Source: Caulobacter soli (lineage in GTDB: Bacteria; Pseudomonadota; Alphaproteobacteria; Caulobacterales; Caulobacteraceae). From it: 64,000 nucleotides of DNA. A program made the position numbers and the translations under genes. The stretch spans positions 124,001 through 188,000 of the forward strand of contig NZ_CP049200.1 in assembly GCF_011045195.1 (NCBI RefSeq). The letters run 5' to 3'. Shown one piece after another: positions 42,479 through 51,841 of this stretch. The notes under the pieces are model-generated. The model worked only from the letters and a program-made list of their open reading frames with translations. It ran no database searches and was not told the origin of the DNA. How positions within the stretch are numbered: the stretch's first letter is position 1; each line of letters begins with the position of its first letter.

Positions 42479-43258
42479 TCAACGCCCCTTGAAGACGGGC
42501 GGCCTTTTCTCCTCAAAGGCCTTCAGGCCTTCCGCGAAGTCTTGCGTGGTGAAGATGCGCTGCGCGCTCTCGAACGCGTGGGACAGCAGTAGGGAATTGT
42601 CGACCGACCCTGCCCTGCGCATCAACGCCTTCGCCGCGGCGAGCGCGATCGGCTGCTTGGACGCAATCTTTTCCGCCATTTTTCGAACCGTGGTCTCGAG
42701 TTGGTCCGAAGGTACGACGCGATTTACAAAACCCGCGTCAGCCAGGTCCGCGGCGGTCCAGATGTCACCGGTAAAGAGGAGTTCGGCCGCCTTCTTGCGC
42801 GACATCAGATAGGGCGCCAACGCTGCGGACGCCGGGCCAAAACCGACAAAGTTGGCATGGCCGTCGCCCATCTTTGCGTCTTCAGCGGCGATCACGATGT
42901 CAGCGTAGCAGCAAAGTTCGAAGCCGCCCGCGACAGCGATCCCGTTCACCGCCGCGATGACCGGCGTTCGGAACTCCTCGAGTTTGCGAAACATGCTCGG
43001 AGCAAGGGCGTAGAAGCGCTCGCGGAGCGAAGCATCGCTCTCCCAGCCCTTGAGCTCCTTGATATCGGCGCCGACGCAAAACGCCTTCCCAACGCCCGTC
43101 AAGATCAGCACGCGAACGTCGTGATCCGCGGCGGCCTCGGTCAGGACCGCGTCAAACTGCTCGATCATGCTGATGTTGATCGCGTTCATCGCTTCTGGGC
43201 GATTCATGCGGATGGTCGCGATATGACCATCCTTCACATAGTCGATTGGCCCGCTCAT
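42479..43258 (-). CDS. Enoyl-CoA hydratase/isomerase-family protein
   Basis: The 259-residue crotonase has the oxyanion-hole segments GKAFCVGADIKEL and VNGIAVAGGFELCCYADIVIA, with a glutamate-containing catalytic stretch around KMGDGHANFVGFGPA. The exact reaction (hydration, isomerisation, ring cleavage) cannot be told. It is the last gene of a five-gene minus-strand set with a hydrolase, a substrate-binding protein, an acyl-CoA ligase and a TonB receptor, which suggests CoA-dependent degradation of an imported carboxylic acid. Confidence 0.88.
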   Translation of the reverse strand: MSGPIDYVKDGHIATIRMNRPEAMNAINISMIEQFDAVLTEAAADHDVRVLILTGVGKAFCVGADIKELKGWESDASLRERFYALAPSMFRKLEEFRTPVIAAVNGIAVAGGFELCCYADIVIAAEDAKMGDGHANFVGFGPASAALAPYLMSRKKAAELLFTGDIWTAADLADAGFVNRVVPSDQLETTVRKMAEKIASKQPIALAAAKALMRRAGSVDNSLLLSHAFESAQRIFTTQDFAEGLKAFEEKRPPVFKGR

Positions 43259-43298
43259 ATAGCTGCTCCGGCGCCTTGAAATTAATGTGTCGAAACTC

Positions 43299-44027
43299 TC
43301 AGGCCTTGATCAGGACGTCGGCCACCGCCTCGGGCGCATCGAGCATCAGCTCGTGCCCATACGGCAGATCGACCTTGGCCCAGCGGTCGTCCAAGGCGAT
43401 GCGGCTGTAGGCGTCGAAGCCGAGCTGGTCGTAGCCGCCCCATCCCGTGGCGCGCACATAGGTTCTGCGCTCGATCTTTTCATGAGCCCCAGAGAGCTGG
43501 ATGGGTTCGCAGAACGTCGCCAACGGCTGTGGTGTCGCCAACCGCTCGACGAGCGCGATGTCGGCCGGGTTTGTGTTGAGCATCGCAGCCGGCAACGGAG
43601 GTGCCGAGCGCCCCCCTGTGGCCGCCGCGCCCTGCAGCACGGCGCTGACGATTTCCGCGTTGCCGTTGATCCCCAGCACTGATTTGCCGGACTCGGGGAT
43701 GATCGCGTCGAGATAGACGAGCGCCTGGATACGGTCGGGCTGCGCGTCCGCCACTGCGGTGACGATCACCCCGGCATAGGAGTGACCCACCAGGATCACC
43801 TCGGTGAGATCCTCATAGCGGAGGAGGTTGGCGATATCATCGATGTGGGTTTGAGCGGTGACCGTCATCGCATCGGCAAGATGGACGCGTTCGCCGAGCC
43901 CCGTCATCGTGGGGGTGAAGACGCGGTGCCCCTGAGCGCGCAGCAATTGGGCGACGCGGCTAAAACACCAACCGCCACGCCACGCGCCATGAACAAGCAC
44001 GAACGTCTTGTGCACTGTGGTCATCAC
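43299..44027 (-). CDS. Alpha/beta hydrolase
   Basis: This 242-residue protein has the alpha/beta hydrolase fold with the oxyanion region VLVHGAWRGGWCF, the nucleophile elbow GHSYAG (about residues 100-105) and the C-terminal histidine in PYGHELMLD. It resembles the methylesterase/hydroxynitrile lyase-like subgroup of small esterases. The start overlaps the stop of the substrate-binding protein gene, so they are co-translated. The likely role is hydrolysis of an ester or lactone in the same pathway. Confidence 0.85.
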   Translation of the reverse strand: MMTTVHKTFVLVHGAWRGGWCFSRVAQLLRAQGHRVFTPTMTGLGERVHLADAMTVTAQTHIDDIANLLRYEDLTEVILVGHSYAGVIVTAVADAQPDRIQALVYLDAIIPESGKSVLGINGNAEIVSAVLQGAAATGGRSAPPLPAAMLNTNPADIALVERLATPQPLATFCEPIQLSGAHEKIERRTYVRATGWGGYDQLGFDAYSRIALDDRWAKVDLPYGHELMLDAPEAVADVLIKA

Positions 44028-45217
44028 TTTGGCTTAGCCTCTTTGCTACGAGCGGCCCGCTCCAGCTCAGCCGCTGACCAGGGGGTCAAACGAAATTGTC
44101 CTTGGATGATTTGGGCAATCGCGACGTCATCGATCGACAGACCCGAATGATCGTTCGCGGTGTATCGGTATTGCCCCTGCGGTGTGGGCAGGACCATGCC
44201 TTCGAGCGCGTTTCGGATGGCGGCCGGATCATCGCTCCCCGCCTTCTCGATCGCCGCCGCGATCAGCTTGACGGCGACATAGCCGTCGAGCGCGAACTGC
44301 GACGGCGCATGACCGTGGGCCCTGATGAACGCCGCGACCATACCGGCGGTCATCGTCTTGGTCGCGCCTTTGGGCAGGTCCGCCGCAACGGTGGCCAGGG
44401 GAGCGGCGACGATGATCCCGTTCGCGTCGGCGCCCACGGCGTTGACGAATGCGGGACCAGCCACCCCATGAGGCATCAACAGCGGAGGTCGCCGCGGCGA
44501 CTTTCCGTAGGCCTGTGCGAAAGCGATCGCCGGCGGACCGGTCAGCCAAGCCATGACCGCTTGCGGTCGGGCCGTGGCGACGCCTTGGAGGATCGGCGAA
44601 AAGTCCTTCGTGTCGACATGAACCGCGTGCGCCTCGAGCACCTCGATTCCATACCGCGCCAACTTCTCTTTCTGGATCGCCCAGCCGGTGCGGCCAAAGA
44701 GGCTGTCGGCGTCGTAGACCACCACGATGCGGGTCAGCCGTTGCGCTTTCATGTAGCGGAGCAGCTGCTCGCCGACGAGCCGGCCGGTCAACGGCGTGAT
44801 GAAGACGTAGGGTCGTACGGGCCTGATCTGGGCCTCGGCGGCGCCCGTCGACACATAGGGGATGCGCGCCGCTTCGACCGAGGGAATCGCAGCCAGGCTC
44901 GCGTTGGAGAACGAACTCCCGACGACCGCTGCGACGTCCTGCCGCTCAAGCCGAGCAAAGGCGTCGATCGCCCCCTGAGGATTGGTCTGATCGTCCTCCA
45001 GACGCAGCTCGATCCGTCGGCCATTCAGAATTCCGCCATGCGCGTTGATCTCGGCCGCGGCCAGGGCGGCGCCCTGCTCGTTTTCCAGACCGCCGGGATT
45101 GTTTCCGGTGCGCGAGACCAACTGGCCAATAACCACGGGTGATGGCGCCATAGCTTCCGCGTTCGCGGGGCTGGAAAGCAACAGGGCGCCCGCCAGGACC
45201 GTCCATGATATCTTCAT
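44024..45217 (-). CDS. Branched-chain amino acid-type periplasmic substrate-binding protein
   Basis: The 397-residue protein has a signal peptide (MKISWTVLAGALLLSSPANAEA) and a type I periplasmic binding fold, with VIGQLVSRTGNNPGG, AAAEINAHGGILNGRRIELRLEDDQ (in parts) and IRIVVVYDADSLFGRTG-like segments typical of LivJ relatives. No permease or ATPase genes accompany it, so it may serve a distant transporter or bind an aromatic or fatty acid substrate as a sensor. It overlaps the hydrolase gene by 4 bp. Confidence 0.88.
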   Translation of the reverse strand: MKISWTVLAGALLLSSPANAEAMAPSPVVIGQLVSRTGNNPGGLENEQGAALAAAEINAHGGILNGRRIELRLEDDQTNPQGAIDAFARLERQDVAAVVGSSFSNASLAAIPSVEAARIPYVSTGAAEAQIRPVRPYVFITPLTGRLVGEQLLRYMKAQRLTRIVVVYDADSLFGRTGWAIQKEKLARYGIEVLEAHAVHVDTKDFSPILQGVATARPQAVMAWLTGPPAIAFAQAYGKSPRRPPLLMPHGVAGPAFVNAVGADANGIIVAAPLATVAADLPKGATKTMTAGMVAAFIRAHGHAPSQFALDGYVAVKLIAAAIEKAGSDDPAAIRNALEGMVLPTPQGQYRYTANDHSGLSIDDVAIAQIIQGQFRLTPWSAAELERAARSKEAKPK

Positions 45218-45263
45218 TTTGACCTACACGAGCTTCCAGGATCGAACTCTTGGGTATGTCAAT

Positions 45264-46829
45264 TCAGTTGACCATGCGCTCTCGCCCGTCCCAGTAGGCG
45301 GCCCGGATGACCTTCTTGTCGACCTTGCCAACGGAGGTGACCGGCAGGGACTCGACCACCTCGACACTCTTGGGAGTTTGGTGAGCGCCCTTACGCTGCC
45401 GAACGATGTCGATGATCGCCTGAGCGTCGACCCGCGCGCCGGGGCGCGCCACGACCACGGCCTTGACCGCCTCGCCCCATTTGTCGTCCGGTACGCCGAT
45501 CACGGCGACCATCGAGACCTCGGGCAGAGTGGCGATGACGTCCTCGATTTCCTTGGGATAGACGTTGAATCCGCCCGTGACGATCATGTCCTTCTTGCGG
45601 TCAACGATGTAGAGGAAGCCCCGGTCATCCCGCATGGCCAAGTCGCCGGTATGCAGCCAGTCGCCGCTCAGGGCTTCAGCCGTCTCGTCAGGCATCTTGT
45701 GATAGCCACGCATGACGCCCGCTCCGCGCACGCAGATCTCGCCGACATCGCCGACCCCGACCGGCTGATTATCCTGGTCGAGGATATCGACGCGCATGCC
45801 GATGACGGGCCGGCCGCAGGACCGCAGAAGATCGGGATCGCCGAGCGGGTCGTGCTCGTCTTTGCGCAGCGTTGTCGCGAACGAAACGCACTCTGTCTGA
45901 CCATAGGCCTGCAGCAGCACCGGACCCAGCAGCTCGTGCGCTTCGGCGATGCGGGTGGGCGACATGGGCGAGGAGCCGTACATCAGGGTTTCGAGCGAGG
46001 TGAGATCGAATCCGCCCGCCTTGCCGCTATCCAGCAGCGCATAGAGCATCGTGGGCACGATGAAGCTCCAGTTCACCTGCTCCTCCTGCACGACCTTGAG
46101 CCATTGCTGGGGGTTGAAGCCATTTTGCAGGATGACGGTCCCACCCCGCAGAAGCGTCGGCAGAATGGGCAGAATGCCCGCGTGGGAGATGGGCGCCACG
46201 GCCAGAAAACGAGGGCGTTCGGGGAGGCCGAGCGAACTGATGACGGTCTGGACCTGCTGCACCAGCGCCCGGTCGGGGATCTCGACGCCTTTCGAGCGCC
46301 CGGTGGTGCCGCCGGTGTAGGCGATCCAGTGGACGTCATCATCGGCGAGCCGCCGCCGCCGCAGCGCGACGTCCGAAGCCGCTTCGGACAGCTCCAGCAA
46401 ATCTTCCGCGCCATCGGACGCACCGAGCGACAGGATGTTCCGGATCGACGGTGCGCGAGCGGCCAGGGCGTGCGCGCGTTCCATATAGTCAGGATGGACG
46501 ATCAGCGTCTCGACGGCGGCGTGGTCGCAGATATAGGCGTAGTCATCGACGGCGCCGAGGGGGTGCAGGCCGCTGAAGCGCGCGCCCAGCAGGTAGATGG
46601 CCGCTTGCGCCATCCAGACTTCAGGCACGTTGGAGCTCAGCACGGCGATGGCGCTGCCCGGCATAATCCCGCGCGCCGCCAGCACGTGCATGAACCGACC
46701 GATCCGGCGAGACGCCTGCCGATAGGTCACCCGGCGCGCCCCGAACACGAAAGCCTCGCGGTCGGGATAACGATCCAGGGCCTCGACGATCATGTCGGTG
46801 TAGTTCACGTCCCGCGCCAAAATACTCAA
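45264..46829 (-). CDS. AMP-dependent acyl-CoA synthetase/ligase
   Basis: This 521-residue adenylate-forming enzyme has the P-loop WIAYTGGTTGRSKGV, the A5/A6 region (LQAYGQTECV), the A7 aspartate in WLHTGDLA, the hinge DRKKDMIVTGGFNVYP and the catalytic lysine near VGKVDKKVIR. It should activate a carboxylic acid to the CoA thioester for the crotonase downstream. The start is taken as the TTG at 46829, with GGAGG 5 bp upstream; the open frame continues to 46910 but that part is not family-like. Confidence 0.88.
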   Translation of the reverse strand: MSILARDVNYTDMIVEALDRYPDREAFVFGARRVTYRQASRRIGRFMHVLAARGIMPGSAIAVLSSNVPEVWMAQAAIYLLGARFSGLHPLGAVDDYAYICDHAAVETLIVHPDYMERAHALAARAPSIRNILSLGASDGAEDLLELSEAASDVALRRRRLADDDVHWIAYTGGTTGRSKGVEIPDRALVQQVQTVISSLGLPERPRFLAVAPISHAGILPILPTLLRGGTVILQNGFNPQQWLKVVQEEQVNWSFIVPTMLYALLDSGKAGGFDLTSLETLMYGSSPMSPTRIAEAHELLGPVLLQAYGQTECVSFATTLRKDEHDPLGDPDLLRSCGRPVIGMRVDILDQDNQPVGVGDVGEICVRGAGVMRGYHKMPDETAEALSGDWLHTGDLAMRDDRGFLYIVDRKKDMIVTGGFNVYPKEIEDVIATLPEVSMVAVIGVPDDKWGEAVKAVVVARPGARVDAQAIIDIVRQRKGAHQTPKSVEVVESLPVTSVGKVDKKVIRAAYWDGRERMVN

Positions 46830-46906
46830 GCTCGCCTCCGTCGATATATTGAATTGGAATGGAGGTGGGCGGCCGGAGCGTCGCTCGGCGGCCGCCCACC
46901 CCAAGA

Positions 46907-49159
46907 TCACCAGCTCTTGGTAAGTTGAACTGCGACGGTCCGCGGCGAGCCGCCCAGGCCGGCGGGCACGACACGATTTCCCGCGATCGTGATCAGGTAG
47001 TTGGTGTCGGCGAGGTTCTTCCCGATCAGACGCAGGCTCCAGTTATCCTTGTCGTCAACGAATCCAATCGAGGCATTGATCAGGTCATAGGGCTTCTGAC
47101 TCATGATGAGCGCGTTGGTTGGATCGTAGTAGGAACGGCTCTGGTAGTAATATTCGCCGCGGATGACGAACGCCCCGTCGCCGAACGGGTACTCGTACTG
47201 TCCAGTTGCTGAAAGCGACGACTTCGGCGCGGCGGTCAGTCGATTTCCAGTCGCATTGTAGGTTCGGCCGACCGGATCGTAGAGCGGCGAGGTCTGCACG
47301 TAGGGAATGAGCGCGGACGGGACCGCGGAAGCGGGGAAACTTTTGTAGCGGGTATCGAGCAGCGCATAGTTGAACGTCGCGGTGAACCCGGCGAACGGCT
47401 TGGCGACCGTCTCCAGCTCAAGACCCTTGACCTTGGCGCTGGTGGCGTTGCCGATCGCGACGACGCCCGGCGCGAGCAGCGACTGGACCTGCAAGTCTCG
47501 ATAGTCGTAGGTGAAGCCGGTCAGGTTCACGCGCAGGCGCCGGTCGAGCCAGTCCGTCTTGACGCCCGCTTCGTAGCTCCACAGGGTTTCCGGATCGAAG
47601 CTCAAGCCCAAGGGGTTCGTGGCCGCGAAATTGGTGCCGCCGCTCTTGTACCCGCGCGTGATCGACCCGTAGGCGAACACATTGGACGTCGCCTGCCAGT
47701 CGAGCCCGAACTTCGGGGTCCATGCCTTGAAGTCGCGGGTGACGCTCGCGATGAAAGGAAAGCCGGCGGTCGGCGCCAGGGGCGTGGCCGGATTGAGCGA
47801 CACCCGGTCGATATGATGGTCCAGCTCTTTGCGATCTTCGGTGTAGCGGATCCCGGCCGTCGCGCTCAGCGTCCCGGTGATGTTGTAGGTGCCTTGGACA
47901 AACAGCGCTTGGGACCTGGCATGCGCATCGGGCGTCGTCGTCGTCCGGTTGGCCCGCGTCGGGGCTGTCGCGATGCTGGGCGGGGTGTCGTTGATCAGCG
48001 TGCTCGACTGATGTTCATGGAAATAGTACGCCCCAAGAACCGCCCTGAACCGTTCGGTCTTGATGTTGACGTTGAATTCCTGGGTAAACTGCTTGGATAG
48101 ATCCGACTGGTCGGCGAAATTGATCGGTTGTTCGGTGCCGTCCGAATCCCCGTCGCCGACATAGGAGCTGCGGCGATAGGCCGTGAGCGACTTCAGGCTT
48201 ACGATGTCGTTGAGATCATAGTTGACCTCTCCCGACACGCCCCAGATCTTGGTCTCCGTCGACAGGGGGTCATCGACCGCCATGTGACGATAGTCGCCCA
48301 CCAATGAGGAGGCCAACGGCGCGAGCGGCGTCGTCGCCAGAAGCTGCGTGTAGCTGCCGCCGCGTTCGACGCCGCGGTTCCAGTCGCCGCGAACAATCAC
48401 TTCCAGCTTGTTCGACGGTGTAAGACGCAGCTGGCCGCGAAGACCGCCGTGGTCGGCGTTGCCCAGACCGTCCACGTTGGGCACGATATTTTTCACATAG
48501 TCGTCGTGCTTGACGTAGTTCCCGGAGAGGCTCGCCTGCAGCAGGCCTGGGATGAGAGGACCGCTCAGATAAGCCTTGCCCTGCACCAGGCCGTAATTGC
48601 CGGCCGAGGCCTGCACCTCGCCGTGGAAATCGTCGCTGGGCTTGCGCGAAATGATGTTGATCGTCCCGCCGACGGCGTTGCGGCCGTAGAGCGTGCCCTG
48701 GGGACCTCGAAGCACCTCGATACGGTCGATATCGACGAAATCGGCGAACTGGCCAAAGGCGCGGGCGATGTACACGCCGTCCGCCTGAACCGTCACGTCG
48801 GGATCGGATCCGTTGAAGACGTTGTTGCTGCCAATGCCTCGAATGTAGATCTGGGCGCTCGAGGAGGCCTGGCCGACGCTCAAGTTCGGCGTCAGGACGA
48901 CCAGATCCTTGACGTTGTCGATCTTCGAGGCCGCGAGCTGCTCGGCGGAAAAGACCGAGATGGCGATCGGGGTCTTCTGCGCCGCCGAAGCTCCCGTGCG
49001 GGTCGCGGTCACGATGATGTCGTCAATGACATTTTGGTCGGCCTTCGCGGCCTGATTGGCGGTGTCGGTCGTCGTCGACTGCGCGTACGCCATCGTGCCG
49101 GCGAGCAGCACCGGAACCACGATAGCCGCAGCACTCATCTTTGATGATTTACTCAACAA
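46907..49159 (-). CDS. TonB-dependent outer-membrane receptor
   Basis: The 750-residue receptor has a signal peptide (AAAIVVPVLLAGTMAYAQ), a plug domain with the TonB-box-like IDDIIVTATRTG and the motifs LRGPQGTLYGRNAVGGTINIIS, and a beta-barrel ending in the expected aromatic residue (VQLTKSW). No STN domain is present, so it is a transporter without sigma/FecR signalling. It is upstream of the ligase and binding-protein genes and probably takes up the pathway substrate. A TTG start at 49159 has GGGGAGG ahead; ATG 49138 is the alternative. Confidence 0.9.
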   Translation of the reverse strand: MLSKSSKMSAAAIVVPVLLAGTMAYAQSTTTDTANQAAKADQNVIDDIIVTATRTGASAAQKTPIAISVFSAEQLAASKIDNVKDLVVLTPNLSVGQASSSAQIYIRGIGSNNVFNGSDPDVTVQADGVYIARAFGQFADFVDIDRIEVLRGPQGTLYGRNAVGGTINIISRKPSDDFHGEVQASAGNYGLVQGKAYLSGPLIPGLLQASLSGNYVKHDDYVKNIVPNVDGLGNADHGGLRGQLRLTPSNKLEVIVRGDWNRGVERGGSYTQLLATTPLAPLASSLVGDYRHMAVDDPLSTETKIWGVSGEVNYDLNDIVSLKSLTAYRRSSYVGDGDSDGTEQPINFADQSDLSKQFTQEFNVNIKTERFRAVLGAYYFHEHQSSTLINDTPPSIATAPTRANRTTTTPDAHARSQALFVQGTYNITGTLSATAGIRYTEDRKELDHHIDRVSLNPATPLAPTAGFPFIASVTRDFKAWTPKFGLDWQATSNVFAYGSITRGYKSGGTNFAATNPLGLSFDPETLWSYEAGVKTDWLDRRLRVNLTGFTYDYRDLQVQSLLAPGVVAIGNATSAKVKGLELETVAKPFAGFTATFNYALLDTRYKSFPASAVPSALIPYVQTSPLYDPVGRTYNATGNRLTAAPKSSLSATGQYEYPFGDGAFVIRGEYYYQSRSYYDPTNALIMSQKPYDLINASIGFVDDKDNWSLRLIGKNLADTNYLITIAGNRVVPAGLGGSPRTVAVQLTKSW

Positions 49160-49329
49160 AACCTCCCCAAGTTTTATGTAATCTAGTTTTATCTAGATAT
49201 TTATTGCTCTCGCGATAGTCATCACTGCCACGACGACCGTCGCGACGAGCGATTGAACACCGCCTTTGCACAGGGGAATGCTAGTGCTATTGAGTGGGTA
49301 GTCTGTAGCCGAACGGCCTTGTTTCTTGA

Positions 49330-50385
49330 CTAAACATCCGGCTGCGCCCCCTTTGTGGTTCCCGCGGCGAGCCGGCGAAGCGCGCCTGGCGGTGTGCCGC
49401 TCCACTTTCGGAACGCGCGGTTAAACGCGGCTTCCGAGCTATAGCCTGTCATGTCCGCGATGCTGGCGATGGAGGCGGTGCCATGCTGCAGGATATCGGC
49501 GGCCCGCGCCATTCGCACGGCGGTCACAAACTGGGCCGGAGCCATCCCCATCACAGTCTTGAACCGCCCGGCCAAGGCTGACCTCGATAGACCGACGGAA
49601 CTGGACATCTTCAACAACGTCCAGTCACTTCGCGGATCGTTCTGGACCGCGCCGATGATTTTCGACAGGTACGGATCCTTAAGGCCGCGATAGAAACCTG
49701 GCCGCTCTTCTCCCGCCGCGCCAAGGGCTTCGGAAAGGACCTTGACGAGCAGCGCCTCCGCCAGGCGTGTCGCGGTCATCTGACCCGACAAACCTTCCCC
49801 GCCATGGGTCGCGATTTCGCTTAGCATCGCATCGACAAAAGTCTCGTTGCGTTGGGCGAACTTCGGAAGATGGATCACCGCCGGCAGACCATCGAGCAGC
49901 GCTGAAGGGGAGTCATGATCGAAGAACATGCGCAGGGCCGTGAACGCCACCGAAACGTTCTGAGCGTCCGCGGCTGCGTGGCGAAAGGGCGAGACAAACA
50001 ACGATTTCCACTTCGCCTCGACCCCGTCGATGTCGCCCAGTTCGTCGCGAAGCAGTTCCTCGAGCGGGACAGGCGGGATGCTCGCGTCCTTGGCCATCAG
50101 GCAGCGGCCGGGTAACGGCAGCAGCAGGGCGTCGCCGGGGTTCAGGTCCACGAGGCGCCGCGGCTGAAGCGTGCCGCCGACACAACTGCCCTGTGTGACG
50201 ATGTAGAGGATGATGCAGTCGGTCGGATGAGGGATGGACGCGGCCCAGTTTCCCGACCCGATCGCGATCCGACTTGCCAGGACACCGGTTACACGGATTG
50301 TTCGCAGCGTCTGCGCCAGAGGCTCGCCGCGCTGCAGGTTGATCGGATTGGTTATTACCGGGTCGACGTCTTGGTCAGTCTTCAT
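49330..50385 (-). CDS. AraC-family transcriptional regulator
   Basis: This 351-residue protein has an N-terminal AraC-type ligand-binding domain (residues 20-200) and a C-terminal double helix-turn-helix from about 250, with WTLLKMSSSVGLSRSALAGRFKTVMG and IASIADMTGYSSEAAFNRAFRKWSGTPPGALR (in parts). It is upstream of the TonB receptor on the same strand and is the likely activator of the 42.5-49.2 kb module. ATG 50385 overlaps the end of a LysR remnant. Confidence 0.88.
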   Translation of the reverse strand: MKTDQDVDPVITNPINLQRGEPLAQTLRTIRVTGVLASRIAIGSGNWAASIPHPTDCIILYIVTQGSCVGGTLQPRRLVDLNPGDALLLPLPGRCLMAKDASIPPVPLEELLRDELGDIDGVEAKWKSLFVSPFRHAAADAQNVSVAFTALRMFFDHDSPSALLDGLPAVIHLPKFAQRNETFVDAMLSEIATHGGEGLSGQMTATRLAEALLVKVLSEALGAAGEERPGFYRGLKDPYLSKIIGAVQNDPRSDWTLLKMSSSVGLSRSALAGRFKTVMGMAPAQFVTAVRMARAADILQHGTASIASIADMTGYSSEAAFNRAFRKWSGTPPGALRRLAAGTTKGAQPDV

Positions 50386-50775
50386 AGCGGGGGCGGCGCC
50401 TTCCGGTGGTCGAGATGACGCGCGACATGCGATGCGCCTTTCATCATGGGGGGCAGTTCGCGTTCGAGACATTCCACCACGCCTCGGACCTTGGGAAGCA
50501 GATGACGACGCAGCGATAAACCGCCCAGATCGGTTCATCCGCCGGCTGGAAGTCCTCAAGCAACACTTCAACCATGCCGTTTCGATCAAGGGTTGGATAT
50601 AGCAGTCGGGCAGCTGACAGACGCCCAATCCCGCGACGCAGGCTTCGATCACCGCATGGCCGCTGTTGCATTGGAAGCGACCGATGGGATGGTGCGGAGC
50701 CTCCTGCCCGTCCACGTTGAACCGCCAGGCCGCGGCCGTGCCGCGAAGGCGTTCATGACGCCCAAGGTCCCCCAC
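50382..50775 (-). pseudogene. LysR-family regulator remnant
   Basis: Pieces of a LysR effector-binding domain are readable in different frames: WRFNVDGQEAPHHPIG, AVIEACVAGLGVCQLPD, then MVEVLLEDFQPADEPIWAVY and finally HLLPKVRGVVECLERELPP. Two frameshifts separate them and the DNA-binding half is missing. The remnant ends in the start codon of the AraC gene. It shows that the right part of this segment has decayed. Confidence 0.75.
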
Positions 50776-51061
50776 GGCGGCCGTTCACGCGACGGCGCCT
50801 GGCCGACTCTGTCAGCGCGCCCGAGCAATTTGTGATGTCCGCCGATGGCCTGACCCTGGACCAGGCCGCCATGATCGAGTTCCTGGCGATCGGAGCCACG
50901 CGGTGCGCCGAACAGAGGTCAAAAAGGATGAAAAGGTCCTGGTGGTCGGCGCAGGACCCATCGCTCTGGGCGCGGCTCTGTTCGCGCGTCTGCGGGGCGC
51001 GGGTCTGGGTCGTCGACAGTCGCGAGGATCGCCTGGCCTTCGCCGCCAAAACCATCGGGGT
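50759..51061 (+). pseudogene. Zinc-type alcohol dehydrogenase remnant
   Basis: The fragment carries the catalytic-to-Rossmann junction of a medium-chain dehydrogenase: LTLDQAAMIEFLAIGA, then after a one-base loss EVKKDEKVLVVGAGPI and ALGAALFARLRGA, and after a compensating gain RVWVVDSREDRLAFAAKTIG. Both ends are missing. It stops where the right 77-bp repeat begins. Confidence 0.75.
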
Positions 51062-51138
51062 TGAGCAGCCCGCGGAACATGGGCTTGATCTAGCCCGCTT
51101 GCGTCAGGATCTACGAATTGCGGCCGTGACCTCCGGCG
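51062..51138 (+). repeat. Right copy of the 77-bp direct repeat
   Basis: This copy matches 42264-42340 at 73 of 77 positions. It contains the last codons of a second, truncated radC end followed by the 3' end of intact lysE. Together with the left copy it defines an 8.8-kb segment. Confidence 0.9.
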
Positions 51139-51752
51139 AAGGCGGCGGTCAAGCCAAGGCCGATCAGAAGAACTCCGCTGACCTGGCGTTCGACCGTCAG
51201 AAAGCGACGATTTTTCTTCAGCCATCCCGCCGCAATCCCCGCGATCAACGCGTAGCTGCTGTCGGTGATCAGCCCCAGGATAATATAGATCAAACCCAAC
51301 GCGCCTATTTGCATCGGAACATGCGGGCGGTTCAAGTCCACAAACTGTGGCAGGAAAGCAAGAAAGAACAGCGCGGTTTTCGGGTTGAGCAGGTTTACGA
51401 CGAACCCATCTCCGAGAAGTCGAGAGTATTTGCGCGGCTTTGGATCAAGAGGCGCCTCAACCGCCGGCGCGTGACTGAGGATCCGTTTCACGCCAAGCCA
51501 GATGAGATAGGCCGCGCCGGCGTACTTGATGACATTGAAGGCCAAGGTCGAGGACGCCAAAATCGCCGACAAGCCCAGAACCGCGACCAGGACATGGACG
51601 AGCGTCGCCGCATGAATGCCGATGATCGAGATGAAGCCGGCAAGACGGCCTTGTTCTATCGAGCGAGCGAAGATGTAGAGGACCGACGGGCCCGGGATCG
51701 CCAGTAAGAGAAAGGAGGCGCTGACAAACAGCCACAGGTTATTGGTGCTCAC
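51111..51752 (-). CDS. LysE/RhtB-family amino acid exporter
   Basis: The 213-residue membrane protein has six predicted helices and the family features: FLLLAIPGPSVLYIFARS near the N-terminus, AGAAYLIWLGVKRIL, and GFVVNLLNPKTALFFLAFLPQFVD. RhtB/LysE proteins export amino acids or derivatives. Its last codons lie in the right 77-bp repeat, and a copy of them also follows radC at 42.3 kb, so lysE was probably once radC's convergent neighbour. Confidence 0.9.
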   Translation of the reverse strand: MSTNNLWLFVSASFLLLAIPGPSVLYIFARSIEQGRLAGFISIIGIHAATLVHVLVAVLGLSAILASSTLAFNVIKYAGAAYLIWLGVKRILSHAPAVEAPLDPKPRKYSRLLGDGFVVNLLNPKTALFFLAFLPQFVDLNRPHVPMQIGALGLIYIILGLITDSSYALIAGIAAGWLKKNRRFLTVERQVSGVLLIGLGLTAAFAGGHGRNS

Positions 51753-51841
51753 CGTATGGGATCTCCAAATGATCTAGGGCCAGCTATCCTCAAGGTCGCG
51801 GTGCGGCCGCGGGTTCTGCCGCCGGGTGCGCGGGGAACGCG

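Noticed and set aside
46830..46910. N-terminal extension of the acyl-CoA ligase to 46910
   Set aside because: The extra 27 residues are not family-like, and a TTG with a well-placed GGAGG at 46829 gives the expected start.
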